NCBI GenBank assembly: GCA_947642355.1
Contig: CANRSD010000006.1
Location: forward strand, 1-57,884
Direction: 5' to 3'
Origin: an uncultured Clostridia bacterium
GTDB lineage: Bacteria > Bacillota > Clostridia > TANB77 > CAG-508
DNA: 57,884 nucleotides
This document shows positions 40,027 to 50,216 of the stretch, piece by piece. Below the pieces are notes generated by a model that saw only the letters and a list, made by a program, of their open reading frames with translations, was not told where the DNA came from and made no database searches. Made by a program: the position numbers and the translations under genes. Numbering within the stretch: the first letter of the stretch is position 1; each line of letters begins with the position of its first letter.

Positions 40027-40851
40027 ATGAATTATTTAAATACATTGATAGATACAGTAGAAGATAATTTAGAAAATGAAATTGATTATAATAAATTAGC
40101 AAAATTGTTAGGTACTTCTTCTTATACAATGCAAAGAATATTTAATTTTTTAACAGGTATAACTTTAACAGAATATATAAGAAAAAGAAGATTAAGTAAG
40201 TCATCAGAAGAATTAAGAGGAACGAACCATAAAATTATCGATATAGCAGTTAAATATCATTATGATTCACCAGTTTCATTTTCTAATGCTTTTAAGAAAA
40301 TGTTTGGTATGTCTCCAACAGTTTTTAGAAAAAATAGTAATATAGAAATTGTATATTTTCCAAGATTAGAAATCAATTTTGAAGTAAAAGGAATTAATGG
40401 ATTAGAGTATAGAGTTGTAGAGATGGAAGAGCAAACTTTTTATGGAAAAACAACTGGAATAATATCAGATACTGATAAAAAAGCTATAAGAAATTTATAT
40501 GTAGATGTAATAAAAGATGGAACTATGGATTATATAAGAAATAGCGCTAATGGAAAAGCATTATATTATGGATTGTATCATACAATTTATGAAAATGGAA
40601 ATAAAACTAAAAAAGGAAAATATTATATATTAGGAGAGATGCCACATAAGGACTTTGTAAAAATAAAATTACCAAAAGCTAAATGGGCTTGTTTTAAACT
40701 ACCGAATCATAAACAGGATGATATTCTTGAATTAAGTGATAATATATACGATAATTGGCTTCCTGAGTCAGAATATAACTTAGTTTTTAAATATTTAGAA
40801 TTAGAGATTTATTATGAAGATTATTGTGAAATTTGTGTACAAATAAAATAA
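40027..40851 (+). CDS. AraC-family regulator with GyrI-like effector domain
   Basis: 274 aa. N-terminal double helix-turn-helix: LAKLLGTSSYTMQRIFNFLT, TLTEYIRKRRLSKSSEEL, IIDIAVKYHYDSPVSFSNAF, KKMFGMSPTVFR. C-terminal GyrI/Rob-like small-molecule-binding domain (about 120-274) with EMEEQTFYG-like start and AKWACFKLPN. Such proteins are often multidrug sensors; the ABC exporter genes downstream are natural targets, although a terminator intervenes. Confidence 0.92.
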   Translation: MNYLNTLIDTVEDNLENEIDYNKLAKLLGTSSYTMQRIFNFLTGITLTEYIRKRRLSKSSEELRGTNHKIIDIAVKYHYDSPVSFSNAFKKMFGMSPTVFRKNSNIEIVYFPRLEINFEVKGINGLEYRVVEMEEQTFYGKTTGIISDTDKKAIRNLYVDVIKDGTMDYIRNSANGKALYYGLYHTIYENGNKTKKGKYYILGEMPHKDFVKIKLPKAKWACFKLPNHKQDDILELSDNIYDNWLPESEYNLVFKYLELEIYYEDYCEICVQIK

Positions 40852-40882
40852 CTTAATAATTTTGATACCAAAAAAGTAAAGC

Positions 40883-40926
40883 AAAAATACTTTTATTAGA
40901 TATATAGTCTAATAAAAGTATTTTTT
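40883..40926 (+). terminator. Strong terminator/attenuator before the ABC pair
   Basis: Perfect 18-bp stem AAAAATACTTTTATTAGA / TCTAATAAAAGTATTTTT with loop TATATAG, then T. It ends only five bases before the AGGAGAG site of the exporter gene, so it may work as an attenuator. Confidence 0.8.
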
Positions 40927-40940
40927 TGTTAGGAGAGGTA

Positions 40941-42608
40941 ATGAAAGATAATATTATTTTAAAAAATTTAAAAATACACATTTTTTTACTTATTGTATCG
41001 AGTATAATCATATCATATTTTACTTTGCAAATAGCAGTTTATATAAGTTATGCAATAGATGGGGTTTTGTTTCATAATAGTAATGTGCTACCAGAATATT
41101 TAAGTAAAATTTTAGAAGTGGATACGATACAAGGATTAGGAGTTTTAGGTTTAATTATTATATTAATTAATTTATTAATAGTTCTAGCTAAGTATTTAAG
41201 AGAAAGAGTTACTACTGATTTTACTTTAAAAATTAGTAGTAATTTTAAGAAAATATTATATGAGCATATTTTAAACTTGAATTATGAAAGTTATAATTCA
41301 TATAGTAAAGTTGAAATGCTTCAAAGAGTAAATGAAGATGGTACTAACTATGTTAATTTTTTTAAAAATCAATTTAATTTGATATTAGATATTTTATCAC
41401 TTACTTTTTTTATTGTGACTAAAGGAATATTTTTAAATGTTTCTGTTACAGTATTTTTAATTTTTACAATTGCTATTATGCTTGTATTTGCATTATGGTA
41501 TCACAAGAAAATGAATGAAATACTAGAAAAGCGTATATCAAAGAAAAAGAAACTTTTAGGAGCAACTTTTAATAATATTAATAATTTCAAGTTTATTAGA
41601 ATTTACAATAGACAAAAAGAGGAAATACAAAAATATAAGAGATTAAATAAAAATTATGTAGAAGAAGATATAAAGTTTATAAAATTAATTTTATTTTATG
41701 AAATTATAAGTGAACATATAACTTATTTAGCAAGTCCATTTATATATTTACTAGGCGGAATAGCTATTATTAAAGGTAGTATGACATTTGGAACATTATC
41801 TGCATTAATATTGTTTGCAAATAAAATATTAAATTGTTTGTATTCGTTTGGTGAAAAATTAGAAATAATAGATAATTATTTAGTAGTTAAGCAAAAGGTA
41901 AAAAAACTATTAAGTTTGAAAGAAGAAAGCAATGGAAATTATTATTATGATTTAGATGGAGATATTTTGTTTCATAATGTAAATATTAACATTTCTAAAA
42001 AAGAAATTTTATCAAATTTGAATTTTACAATAAAAAAAGGAGAAAAAGTAGCAATAATAGGAGAAAATGGAACTGGAAAAAGTAGTTTAGCAAAGGCAAT
42101 GCTTGGATTTTATAAGGTAGATGGCAGAATCTATTTTAATTATCATAATATAGAAGGAATAAATAATGCTAATATAAGAGACTATGTTGATTTTACTTTA
42201 GGAGATGCAGATTTATTTAGTGGAAGTATATTAGAAAATATAAAATTGTATAAAGAAGTTGAAGAAAAAGATATAGAAGCAGTTGTAAAAGATGCGGGAA
42301 TATATGCAGATATTAAAGGATTGGAAGAAGGATATGAAACACTTGTAGGAGAAAAAGGTGTTAAACTTTCTGGTGGTCAAAAACAAAGGATTTTAATTGC
42401 TAGATGTTTATATAGAAACAAACCAATTATGATATTTGATAATGCTTTTAGTAAATTAGATAATAAAACTAAAGATGAAGTACTTAAAAATTTAGTAAAA
42501 AAATATCCTCAAAATACAATGATTTTCATTACTCATAATTCAGAAATAGAAAATTATGTGGATAGAATAATAAAAATCGAAGGAGGAACAAATAGTAATG
42601 AAGATTAA
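40941..42608 (+). CDS. ABC exporter half-transporter A (degenerate catalytic site)
   Basis: About 555 aa from ATG 40941, six bases after AGGAGAG. Six helices in a type-I exporter domain, then an ATPase: Walker A IGENGTGKSSLAKAMLG, signature KLSGGQKQRILIARCLY, Walker B IMIFDNAFSKLDNKT. The residue after the Walker B Asp is Asn, where the catalytic Glu would be. This marks the non-hydrolysing site of an asymmetric pair with the next gene, which overlaps by 11 bases. Likely exports a peptide, drug or lipid. No CGG. Confidence 0.92.
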   Translation: MKDNIILKNLKIHIFLLIVSSIIISYFTLQIAVYISYAIDGVLFHNSNVLPEYLSKILEVDTIQGLGVLGLIIILINLLIVLAKYLRERVTTDFTLKISSNFKKILYEHILNLNYESYNSYSKVEMLQRVNEDGTNYVNFFKNQFNLILDILSLTFFIVTKGIFLNVSVTVFLIFTIAIMLVFALWYHKKMNEILEKRISKKKKLLGATFNNINNFKFIRIYNRQKEEIQKYKRLNKNYVEEDIKFIKLILFYEIISEHITYLASPFIYLLGGIAIIKGSMTFGTLSALILFANKILNCLYSFGEKLEIIDNYLVVKQKVKKLLSLKEESNGNYYYDLDGDILFHNVNINISKKEILSNLNFTIKKGEKVAIIGENGTGKSSLAKAMLGFYKVDGRIYFNYHNIEGINNANIRDYVDFTLGDADLFSGSILENIKLYKEVEEKDIEAVVKDAGIYADIKGLEEGYETLVGEKGVKLSGGQKQRILIARCLYRNKPIMIFDNAFSKLDNKTKDEVLKNLVKKYPQNTMIFITHNSEIENYVDRIIKIEGGTNSNED

Positions 42609-44257
42609 GTTTAAGCAGTTGAATAAAATGTATAAAGATGTAGGATATCATAAGAAGTTTGTTGCATTATTTGCTCTTATTATAGTAACAGCAGTTATAG
42701 AAATTGTAACAGTTCCATATATTGTTAGAAAAATATTAGATGTAGAAATACCAAATCAAAATATAAAGGAATTAGTAATTTTTGTATGTATTTATATAGG
42801 TATTATAATTTCACAATGCTATATGGTTTTTAAACATTGTGAAATGAGGTGCTTTTTATCAATATGGATAGAAAGAGATTTACGAAATAAGATATTTGAA
42901 AAATTACAAAAAGTAAATTGCAAATTTTTTGATGAAAATGAGTCTGGAATAGTTATGCAATTTTTACAAGATGATGCACAAAGTGCAGGAGATTTATTTC
43001 CAATTATATCTACAGAAATGTTTGTTATGGGTTTAATACGTTTTACAATTATCTTAGTATTTTTAATGTTTGTTAATTGTAAAATAGGAATTATAATTTT
43101 ATGTTTATATTTTATAGGTCTTTTAATAACTTTATTTTTTAATAGAAAAACTATGGCTAAAATATCTAGTATTAGAAAAATTAATATGGAAATTTATACA
43201 CTAATAAATGAAGGTATTAATAATTTTTTGAGTATAAAAATATTAGGAATAATAAATCAAAAAGTCAAAGATTTAGAAAATAAATTAGAAGAGTATAAAA
43301 AAGAAAACTCTAAATTAGAAAAAATAATGAGTACATATAATGGTATATTTTCATTTGTAACAGCTTTTTCAGTTATTAGTATTATTTATTTTGGAGGAAT
43401 TGGAGTTCTTACTGGGATAATGACATATGCTGAAGTTATGATTATGATAGATTATTCTGATTATATTAAATATGAATTTAGCTGGTTTACAAGACATTTG
43501 ACAGATTTTAGTCAGTCATTTTTTGCATATTATAAAATATTAGAATTATTAGAAAAAGTTCCAGAAGAAGATTTAAAAAATGGAGAGAAATTAAAAGACA
43601 AAATTATTAATATTGAGTTTGATAATGTATCTTTTTCATATAATAATACTAAGAAGAATATAAAAAACTTTTCATTATTAGTAAAGGAAAATGAAAAAAT
43701 AGCTATAATAGGAAAAACTGGAAGTGGAAAAACAACAGTTACAAGTTTATTAGAGAGATTATATGAACCTCAAAAAGGAGAGATACGAATAAATAGAAAA
43801 GATTATAGAAATTATAGTATTTCTTCTATTAGAGATAAAATAGGGTATATTATGCAAGATGCACAAATTATGCCAGGTAGTATTATAGATAACATAAAAT
43901 ATGTGAATAGTAAAATAACCAAAGATGAAATTGAGAAAATTTTTAAAGATCTGAAATTACACGAAAAAATTATTTCTCTTCCAAAAGGATATAATACAAA
44001 TATTTATGAAAATCCAGACATACTTTCAACTGGTGAAAAGCAAATGATTAGTTTTGCAAGGATTATGGCAACAAACCCAGATGTAGTTATATTAGATGAA
44101 GTTACATCAAATTTGAGTTGGAAAAATGAAGAGCTTATAAAAAATGCAATTATGAGAGTTACAAAACGGAAAAATAACTATTATGATTGCACATAGATTA
44201 TCTACAATTGAGAATTGTGATAGAACTATAGAAATGAAGGATGGGAAAATAGTTTAA
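42598..44257 (+). CDS. ABC exporter half-transporter B, one CGG +1 site
   Basis: About 552 aa; GGAGG in the end of the upstream gene. Six helices, Walker A IGKTGSGKTTVTSLLERLY, signature degraded to LSTGEKQ, Walker B DVVILDEVTSNLS with catalytic Glu. CGG at 44167 (residue 524), read +1, gives VTKGKITIMIAHRLSTIENC, the H-loop His. Unshifted reading gives KRKNNYYDCT and stops before the H-loop. Glu here plus Asn in the partner is the usual heterodimer arrangement with one active site. Confidence 0.93.
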
Positions 44258-44318
44258 TTCTTTACTAGACTTTTTATTTTTTATATGATATTGTATAAAA
44301 AATGAGAGGAGAGAGAAT

Positions 44319-47018
44319 TTGGAAAAATTAGTAGTAATTGATGGAAATAGTATATTAAATAGAGCATTTTATGGAATTATGGGAAGTAAAATGTTACAAA
44401 CAGCTGATGGAACATATACAAATGCAGTATATGGATTTTTAGCTATTATGTTCAAAATGATTGAAGATGTAAGTCCAGAATATTTGGTTGTTGCATTTGA
44501 TGTAAAATCACCAACTAAAAGACATGAATTATATAAGGAATATAAAGGAACAAGAAAAGGAATGCCAGATGAGCTAGCTGCTCAAATGCCTATAATAAAA
44601 AAGGTTTTAACAGCTATGAATATTAAGATTATTGAAAAGCCAGGATATGAAGCTGATGATATTTTAGGTACATTATCAAGATTTGGAGAAAATGAAGGAT
44701 TAGAGGTTATTTTATTAACAGGAGATAGAGATTCGTTTCAGCTTGCAACAGATAAAGTTACAATTCGTATTCCTCATACTAAACAAGGAAAAACCGAAGT
44801 TGATAATTATGATAGAAATAAAGTACTAGAGGTTTATGGAGTTGAGCCTAAAGCTTTAATTGAAGTTAAAGCTTTAATGGGAGATTCATCAGATAATATT
44901 CCAGGAGTAGCAGGAATAGGCGAAAAAACAGCTTTAAATTTAATAAAAAGTTTTGGTACTATTGAAAACATATACAAAAAAATAGATGAAGAAGAACCTA
45001 CTATCAAAGGAAAAGTAAAAGAAAAACTAATAGAAAATAAAGATATGGCTTTTCTTTCAAAAACTCTTGGAACTATTGATATAGATGCTCCGATAGATAA
45101 AGTTTTATCAGAATTTAAAGTAGAAGAATGGAAAAAACAGGAAGTGCTTGAGATATTTAAAGAACTTCGTTTTAATAGATATATTCAAAGATTTAATCTA
45201 ACAGAAGAAAGTGACAAAGCTAATGAAAAAACCACTGATGTAAAAGACTTATTTGAAATTATAAAAATAGAAACAGAAGAAAAATTAGATGAGATAATTA
45301 AAGAAATAGAAAAAAATAAAATAGTTTATTATTTTTTTGAAAAGAAAGATAGTACAAATTTAGAACCAATTGAAAAAGAAATAGTAAGTGTAAAAATTTG
45401 TATAGAGAAAACAGTTTATTCTGTGAATTTTGTAGAATATAAAGATAAGTTAAAATATATATTTGAAAATGAAAATATATTAAAATGTGGATATGAGCAA
45501 AAAATAGATTATATATTGTTAAAGCAAGCTCAAATAAATCCTACAAATTTTATGTTTGATGTAAAAATTGCAGCATATCTTTTAAAATCTAATTCAAATC
45601 AATATGATTTAAAAAATCTTAGTTTTATTTATTTGGGATTAGATATAAATGAGGATTTTGATGATACTTCTAAGAGTAAACAAACAAGTTTGTTTGATGA
45701 TTTAAAAGAAGAAAAACAAAATATTGATAATGAAATTTTTGCATATATAATTTCAAATTTAAAGTCAAAATTAGAAGAAGAACTTAATAAAATAGGGTCA
45801 TTAAAATTATTTAATGAAATTGAGATGCCACTTATAGAAGTCTTAGCAGACATGCAATATACAGGAATGTATGCAGATGAAAAAGAAATAATTAGATTTG
45901 GAGAGAATTTAAGAGAGAATTTAGAAGAATTAAGAATAGATATATATAAATTAGCTGATCAAGAATTTAATATAAATTCTACTAAGCAATTGGGAGAAAT
46001 ACTTTTTGAAAAATTAAAGTTACCTGTATATAAAAAAAATAAAAGTGGATATTCAACAGATGTTGAAGTTTTAGAAAAACTAAAAAAAGAACATCCAATA
46101 ATTGAAAAAATATTAGAATATAGGCAAATAATGAAGTTAAATTCAACATATGTAGAAGGTTTAATACCACATATTAATGAGAAAACTGGAAGAATACATA
46201 CATATTTCCATCAGACTGTTACTGCTACTGGAAGATTAAGTAGTACAGAGCCAAACTTGCAAAATATACCAACTAGAACGGATTTAGGAAAAAAAGTGAG
46301 AAAAGTATTTAAGCCAGAAAAAGGAAAGTTATTTGTAGATGCAGATTATTCACAAATAGAGCTTAGAGTACTTGCACATATGTCACAAGATAAAATTATG
46401 GTAGAAGCTTTTAATGAAGATCAAGATATACATACAATCTGTGCATCACAGATTTTTAATGTACCAGTAGAGAATGTTTCAAAACAATTGAGAAGTAGAG
46501 CAAAAGCTGTAAATTTTGGAATTGTATATGGAATTAGTGATTTTGGTTTAGCAGAACAAACTGGAATAAATAGAAAAGAAGCTAAAAATTATATGGAGCA
46601 ATATTTAGAAAAATATTCTGGAATTAAAGAGTATATGGATAATGTGATTGAACAAACAAAGGAGAATGGATATATTGACACAATGTTTGGAAGAAGGAGA
46701 TATATTCCAGAGATATCTTCAAATAATTATATGGTAAGAAAATTTGGGGATAGAGCAGCAATGAATACTCCAATACAAGGTACAGCAGCAGATATTATGA
46801 AGATTGCAATGATAAATGTATATAATAGATTAAAAAGGGAAAATTTAAAATCAAAATTGATACTTCAAATACATGATGAACTTTTAATAGAAGCAGAATT
46901 AGATGAATTGGAAAATGTAAAACGAATATTAGTAGAAGAAATGGAAAATGTAGTAAAATTATCAGTGCCATTAAAAGTGGATGTAGAAGAAGGTAAGAAT
47001 TGGTATCAGACCAAGTAA
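44319..47018 (+). CDS. polA: DNA polymerase I
   Basis: 899 aa, TTG start behind GGAGAGAG. 5'-3' exonuclease domain (1-290): VVIDGNSILNRAFYGI, EADDILGTL, LTGDRDSFQL, GDSSDNIPGVAGIGEKTA. The middle 3'-5' exonuclease-like domain has lost the DxE metal site (VYYFFEKKD in that place), as in Bacillus/Thermus enzymes, so proofreading is unlikely. Polymerase: TVTATGRLSSTEPNLQNIP, DADYSQIELRVLAH (motif A), RAKAVNFGIVYG (motif B), LQIHDELLIEA (motif C). Repairs gaps and removes RNA primers. No CGG, uninterrupted. Confidence 0.97.
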   Translation: MEKLVVIDGNSILNRAFYGIMGSKMLQTADGTYTNAVYGFLAIMFKMIEDVSPEYLVVAFDVKSPTKRHELYKEYKGTRKGMPDELAAQMPIIKKVLTAMNIKIIEKPGYEADDILGTLSRFGENEGLEVILLTGDRDSFQLATDKVTIRIPHTKQGKTEVDNYDRNKVLEVYGVEPKALIEVKALMGDSSDNIPGVAGIGEKTALNLIKSFGTIENIYKKIDEEEPTIKGKVKEKLIENKDMAFLSKTLGTIDIDAPIDKVLSEFKVEEWKKQEVLEIFKELRFNRYIQRFNLTEESDKANEKTTDVKDLFEIIKIETEEKLDEIIKEIEKNKIVYYFFEKKDSTNLEPIEKEIVSVKICIEKTVYSVNFVEYKDKLKYIFENENILKCGYEQKIDYILLKQAQINPTNFMFDVKIAAYLLKSNSNQYDLKNLSFIYLGLDINEDFDDTSKSKQTSLFDDLKEEKQNIDNEIFAYIISNLKSKLEEELNKIGSLKLFNEIEMPLIEVLADMQYTGMYADEKEIIRFGENLRENLEELRIDIYKLADQEFNINSTKQLGEILFEKLKLPVYKKNKSGYSTDVEVLEKLKKEHPIIEKILEYRQIMKLNSTYVEGLIPHINEKTGRIHTYFHQTVTATGRLSSTEPNLQNIPTRTDLGKKVRKVFKPEKGKLFVDADYSQIELRVLAHMSQDKIMVEAFNEDQDIHTICASQIFNVPVENVSKQLRSRAKAVNFGIVYGISDFGLAEQTGINRKEAKNYMEQYLEKYSGIKEYMDNVIEQTKENGYIDTMFGRRRYIPEISSNNYMVRKFGDRAAMNTPIQGTAADIMKIAMINVYNRLKRENLKSKLILQIHDELLIEAELDELENVKRILVEEMENVVKLSVPLKVDVEEGKNWYQTK

Positions 47019-47068
47019 ATAAATGAAAAACTTAAGTTGAATAACTTGAAAAATATTTTATATAATGA

Positions 47069-47106
47069 TACAATACTTTTGAATTTTTAAAAGTATTGTA
47101 TTTTTA
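47069..47106 (+). terminator. Terminator after polA
   Basis: Perfect 12-bp stem TACAATACTTTT / AAAAGTATTGTA with loop GAATTTTT, then TTTTTA. It separates polA from the pyr operon; a pyr attenuator role is possible, but no PyrR binding loop was recognised. Confidence 0.75.
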
Positions 47107-47129
47107 TATAATTAATTAGGAGGAAGAAA

Positions 47130-48407
47130 ATGGGAATTTTATTAAAAAATGGAACAGTAATCGACTATGTAAGTAATACTGAAGAAAAACTAGATGTACT
47201 AGTTGAAAATGATAAAATTATTAAAATAGATAAAGATATTGAAACTACAGGAAATAATGTTATTGATTGTAGTGGTTTATATATTATGCCTGGAATGATT
47301 GATATGCATTGCCATTTAAGAGAACCAGGAGGAGAACATAAAGAAACTATTGAAACAGGAAGTAAAAGCGCTGTAGCAGGAGGGTTTACTACTATTTGTC
47401 CTATGCCAAATACTAAACCAACACCAGATAGCGCTATTGTTTTGTCAGAAATAATAAAAAGAGCAAAAGAGGTTAATCTTTGTAATGTTTTTCCTTTTTC
47501 AAGTGTTACTAAAGGAGAAAAAGGAGAAGAATTAGTTGATTTTGAAGAACAGTTAAAGGCAGGTGCAATTGGTTTTTCTGATGATGGAATGCCAGTTGAA
47601 AAAGCTAATATGATAAGAGAAGCGATGATAAGAGCAAATGAGATTGGAAGTTTTATATCAGAACACTGTGAAGAAAAATCTGTTGCTAAAGGAGCTATAA
47701 ATGCTGGTAAAGTAGCTAGAGAATTAGGAGTTGAAGGAGTTTTACCAGAAGCAGAAGAAATAATGGCAGCTCGTGATATTGTAATTGCTGAAACAAATCA
47801 TTTACATACACATATTTGTCATATAAGTACAGAAACATCTGTAAATATGATAAGAAGTGCAAAAGAAAGAGGAGTAAATGTTACTTGTGAAACTTGTCCT
47901 CATTATTTTACTTTCACAGTAGATGAAGTTTTAGAATCAGGAGCAAATGCTAAAATGAATCCTCCTTTAAGAGAAGAAAAAGATAAGAAAGCTATAATTA
48001 AAGGTTTAAAAGATGGAACAATAGATGCAATAATAACAGACCATGCTCCTCATGCAGAAGATGAAAAAGCAAAAGGATTATCAGGAGCTCCAAATGGCAT
48101 TATTGGTTTTGAAACAGCACTTTCTGCTACTATTACAAATTTAGTAAAACCAGGTTACATTAATTATATGGATATGGTAAGACTTATGTCTTATAGTCCA
48201 GCAAAGCTTTTAAATTTAGAAAATAGAGGAGAAGTAAGAGAAGGAGCTATTGCTGATTTAACTATATTTGATCCAAATAAAGAATATACATATACAAAAG
48301 AAATGATTGTTTCAAAATCAAAAAATACTCCTTGGATTGGAAAGAAATTAACAGGTATGGTAGAGTACACAATGGTAAGTGGAAGATTAGTATTTGAGAG
48401 AAAGTAG
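47130..48407 (+). CDS. pyrC: Dihydroorotase
   Basis: 425 aa, normal for class I PyrC; TAGGAGG ahead. Closes carbamoyl aspartate to dihydroorotate. Motifs: LYIMPGMIDMHCHLREPGGE (zinc His pair), KSAVAGGFTTICPMPNT, HICHISTETSVNMIR, TCETCPHYFT, IITDHAPHAEDEK. First gene of pyrC-pyrF-epimerase-pyrK-pyrD; carbamoyltransferase and carbamoyl phosphate genes are not in the window. Confidence 0.97.
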   Translation: MGILLKNGTVIDYVSNTEEKLDVLVENDKIIKIDKDIETTGNNVIDCSGLYIMPGMIDMHCHLREPGGEHKETIETGSKSAVAGGFTTICPMPNTKPTPDSAIVLSEIIKRAKEVNLCNVFPFSSVTKGEKGEELVDFEEQLKAGAIGFSDDGMPVEKANMIREAMIRANEIGSFISEHCEEKSVAKGAINAGKVARELGVEGVLPEAEEIMAARDIVIAETNHLHTHICHISTETSVNMIRSAKERGVNVTCETCPHYFTFTVDEVLESGANAKMNPPLREEKDKKAIIKGLKDGTIDAIITDHAPHAEDEKAKGLSGAPNGIIGFETALSATITNLVKPGYINYMDMVRLMSYSPAKLLNLENRGEVREGAIADLTIFDPNKEYTYTKEMIVSKSKNTPWIGKKLTGMVEYTMVSGRLVFERK

Positions 48408-48422
48408 AGGAATTAAATAAAT

Positions 48423-49347
48423 ATGAATGCAATTGATAGATTAATAAATAAAATAAAAGAAATGGACAATCCAACAGTAATAGGATTAGATCCAAGATAT
48501 GATATGCTGCCAAATTGTATAAAAGAAAAATATGGAACTGATATAAAAAGTGTATGTGATGCAACTTGGGAGTATAATAAAACAGTAATTGATAATGTAT
48601 GTAATATAATTCCAGCAGTAAAACCACAAGCAGCATTCTATGAAGCTTTAGGAATAGATGGAATGGAGCTTTTAAGAAAAACTTGTAGTTATGCAAAACA
48701 AAAAGGTATGATAGTAATTTTAGATGCTAAAAGAGGAGATATAGGTTCAACTTCAAGTGGATATTCATCAGCATATTTAGGAGAAACTAAAATCGGGGAT
48801 AAATCTTATAATTTATATGATGTTGATTTTTTAACAGTAAATCCATATTTTGGAATTGATGGAATTAAACCATTTATAGATGATTGTAAAAAATATGATA
48901 AAGGAATATTTATATTAGTAAAAACTTCAAATCCATCATCAAGTGAACTTCAAGATTTAAAATTAGAAAATGGAAAGACTATATATGAAGTAGTAGGAAA
49001 TTTAGTTAAAGAATGGGGAGAAGATTTAATAGGCGAAAATGGATATAGCTCAGTTGCAGCTGTAGTTGGAGCAACACACCCTAAACAATTAAGAGATTTA
49101 AGACAACTTATGCCAAATTCATTCTTTTTAATTCCTGGATATGGTGCACAACGGAGGGAAAGCAGAAGATATAGCTTTAGGATTTGATAAAAATGGAATT
49201 GGTGGAATAATAAATGCATCAAGAAGTCTAATGTGTGCTTATAAATCTGATTTATGGAAAGATAAATTTGGAGATGAAAAATATGGAGAAGCAACTAGAG
49301 CAGAAGCAATTCGTATGCGAGATGAATTAAATAAATCAATAAAATAA
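48423..49347 (+). CDS. pyrF: Orotidine 5'-phosphate decarboxylase (type 2), one CGG +1 site
   Basis: About 307 aa, the long PyrF type. Makes UMP from OMP. Motifs: TVIGLDPRYDM, AAFYEALGIDG, catalytic VILDAKRGDIGSTSSGYSSA, PYFGIDGIKPF. CGG at 49152 (residue 244), read +1, gives LIPGYGAQGGKAEDIALGF, the phosphate-binding loop, followed by IINASRSLMCAYKS. Unshifted reading ends at SRRYSFRI without that final part of the barrel. It is 15 bases after pyrC. Essential when pyrimidines are absent. Confidence 0.95.
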
Positions 49348-49382
49348 CAATTCATGAGAAATTTTAGGGAGAATAACAAATA

Positions 49383-50201
49383 ATGTTAGAAATTAAAACA
49401 ACAAAAAAAGGAGCAGAACTTACTTCAGTTCTTTTTAATAGAGAAGAAAAGTTACATAATGGACAAGCTTTCTGGAATAGACATAGTCCAGTTTTGTTTC
49501 CTATTGTAGGAAAATTAAAAAATGGAAAAACTCAAATTGATGGAAAAATTTACGAAATGGGACAACATGGATTTGCAAGAGATATGGATTTTGAAAAATT
49601 ATTAGATAATTCATATGTATTGAAGTCAAATAATGAAACTTTAGGAAAATTTCCATTTAAGTTTGAACTTTATGTATCATATGAAATAAATGAGAATACT
49701 GTAACTACTAAATACAAAATATGTAATAAAGATAGTAAAAATATGTATTTTGGATTAGGAGGTCATCCAGCTTTTAAATGTGATTATTCAAATAATGATT
49801 GTTATATAGAATTTGAAGAAAAAGAAGAAAATATTGAATTTTATAGATTATCTGATGGACTTTTAAATTTACAAAAATTAGATGCAGATTTATTTATGAA
49901 AGATAATAAAATATTTTTATATAAAGATATTTTTAAAAGTGATGCGTTAATTATGAAAAATATAAAATCAGATAAAGTAATATTAAAAGAAAATAATGTT
50001 GAGAAATTAGAGTTTGAATTTAAAGATTTTAAATATTTAGCAATATGGTCAAAAGAAAATGCACCATTTATATGTATTGAACCTTGGCAAAATACAGCAG
50101 ATACAATAGATTCAAATGGAAATTTTGAAGAAAAATCAGATATTATTATATTAAAACCAAATGAGGAATTTGTTTGTGAATATAGTTTTAAGTTCATATA
50201 A
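49383..50201 (+). CDS. Aldose 1-epimerase-like protein
   Basis: 272 aa; AGGGAG ahead. Galactose-mutarotase fold of the LacX type: RHSPVLFPIVGKLKNG, MGQHGFARDM (His), YFGLGGHPAFKCDY (His of the active site), CIEPWQNTAD. Interconverts sugar anomers or acts on sugar phosphates. It lies inside the pyr operon between pyrF and pyrK with no evident pathway link, which is unusual. Uninterrupted. Confidence 0.92.
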   Translation: MLEIKTTKKGAELTSVLFNREEKLHNGQAFWNRHSPVLFPIVGKLKNGKTQIDGKIYEMGQHGFARDMDFEKLLDNSYVLKSNNETLGKFPFKFELYVSYEINENTVTTKYKICNKDSKNMYFGLGGHPAFKCDYSNNDCYIEFEEKEENIEFYRLSDGLLNLQKLDADLFMKDNKIFLYKDIFKSDALIMKNIKSDKVILKENNVEKLEFEFKDFKYLAIWSKENAPFICIEPWQNTADTIDSNGNFEEKSDIIILKPNEEFVCEYSFKFI

Positions 50202-50216
50202 AAGGAGGAAAAGATA

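Noticed and set aside
46990..47130. PyrR-type attenuator before pyrC
   Set aside because: Only one plain terminator hairpin was found and no alternative antiterminator or PyrR loop was recognised.
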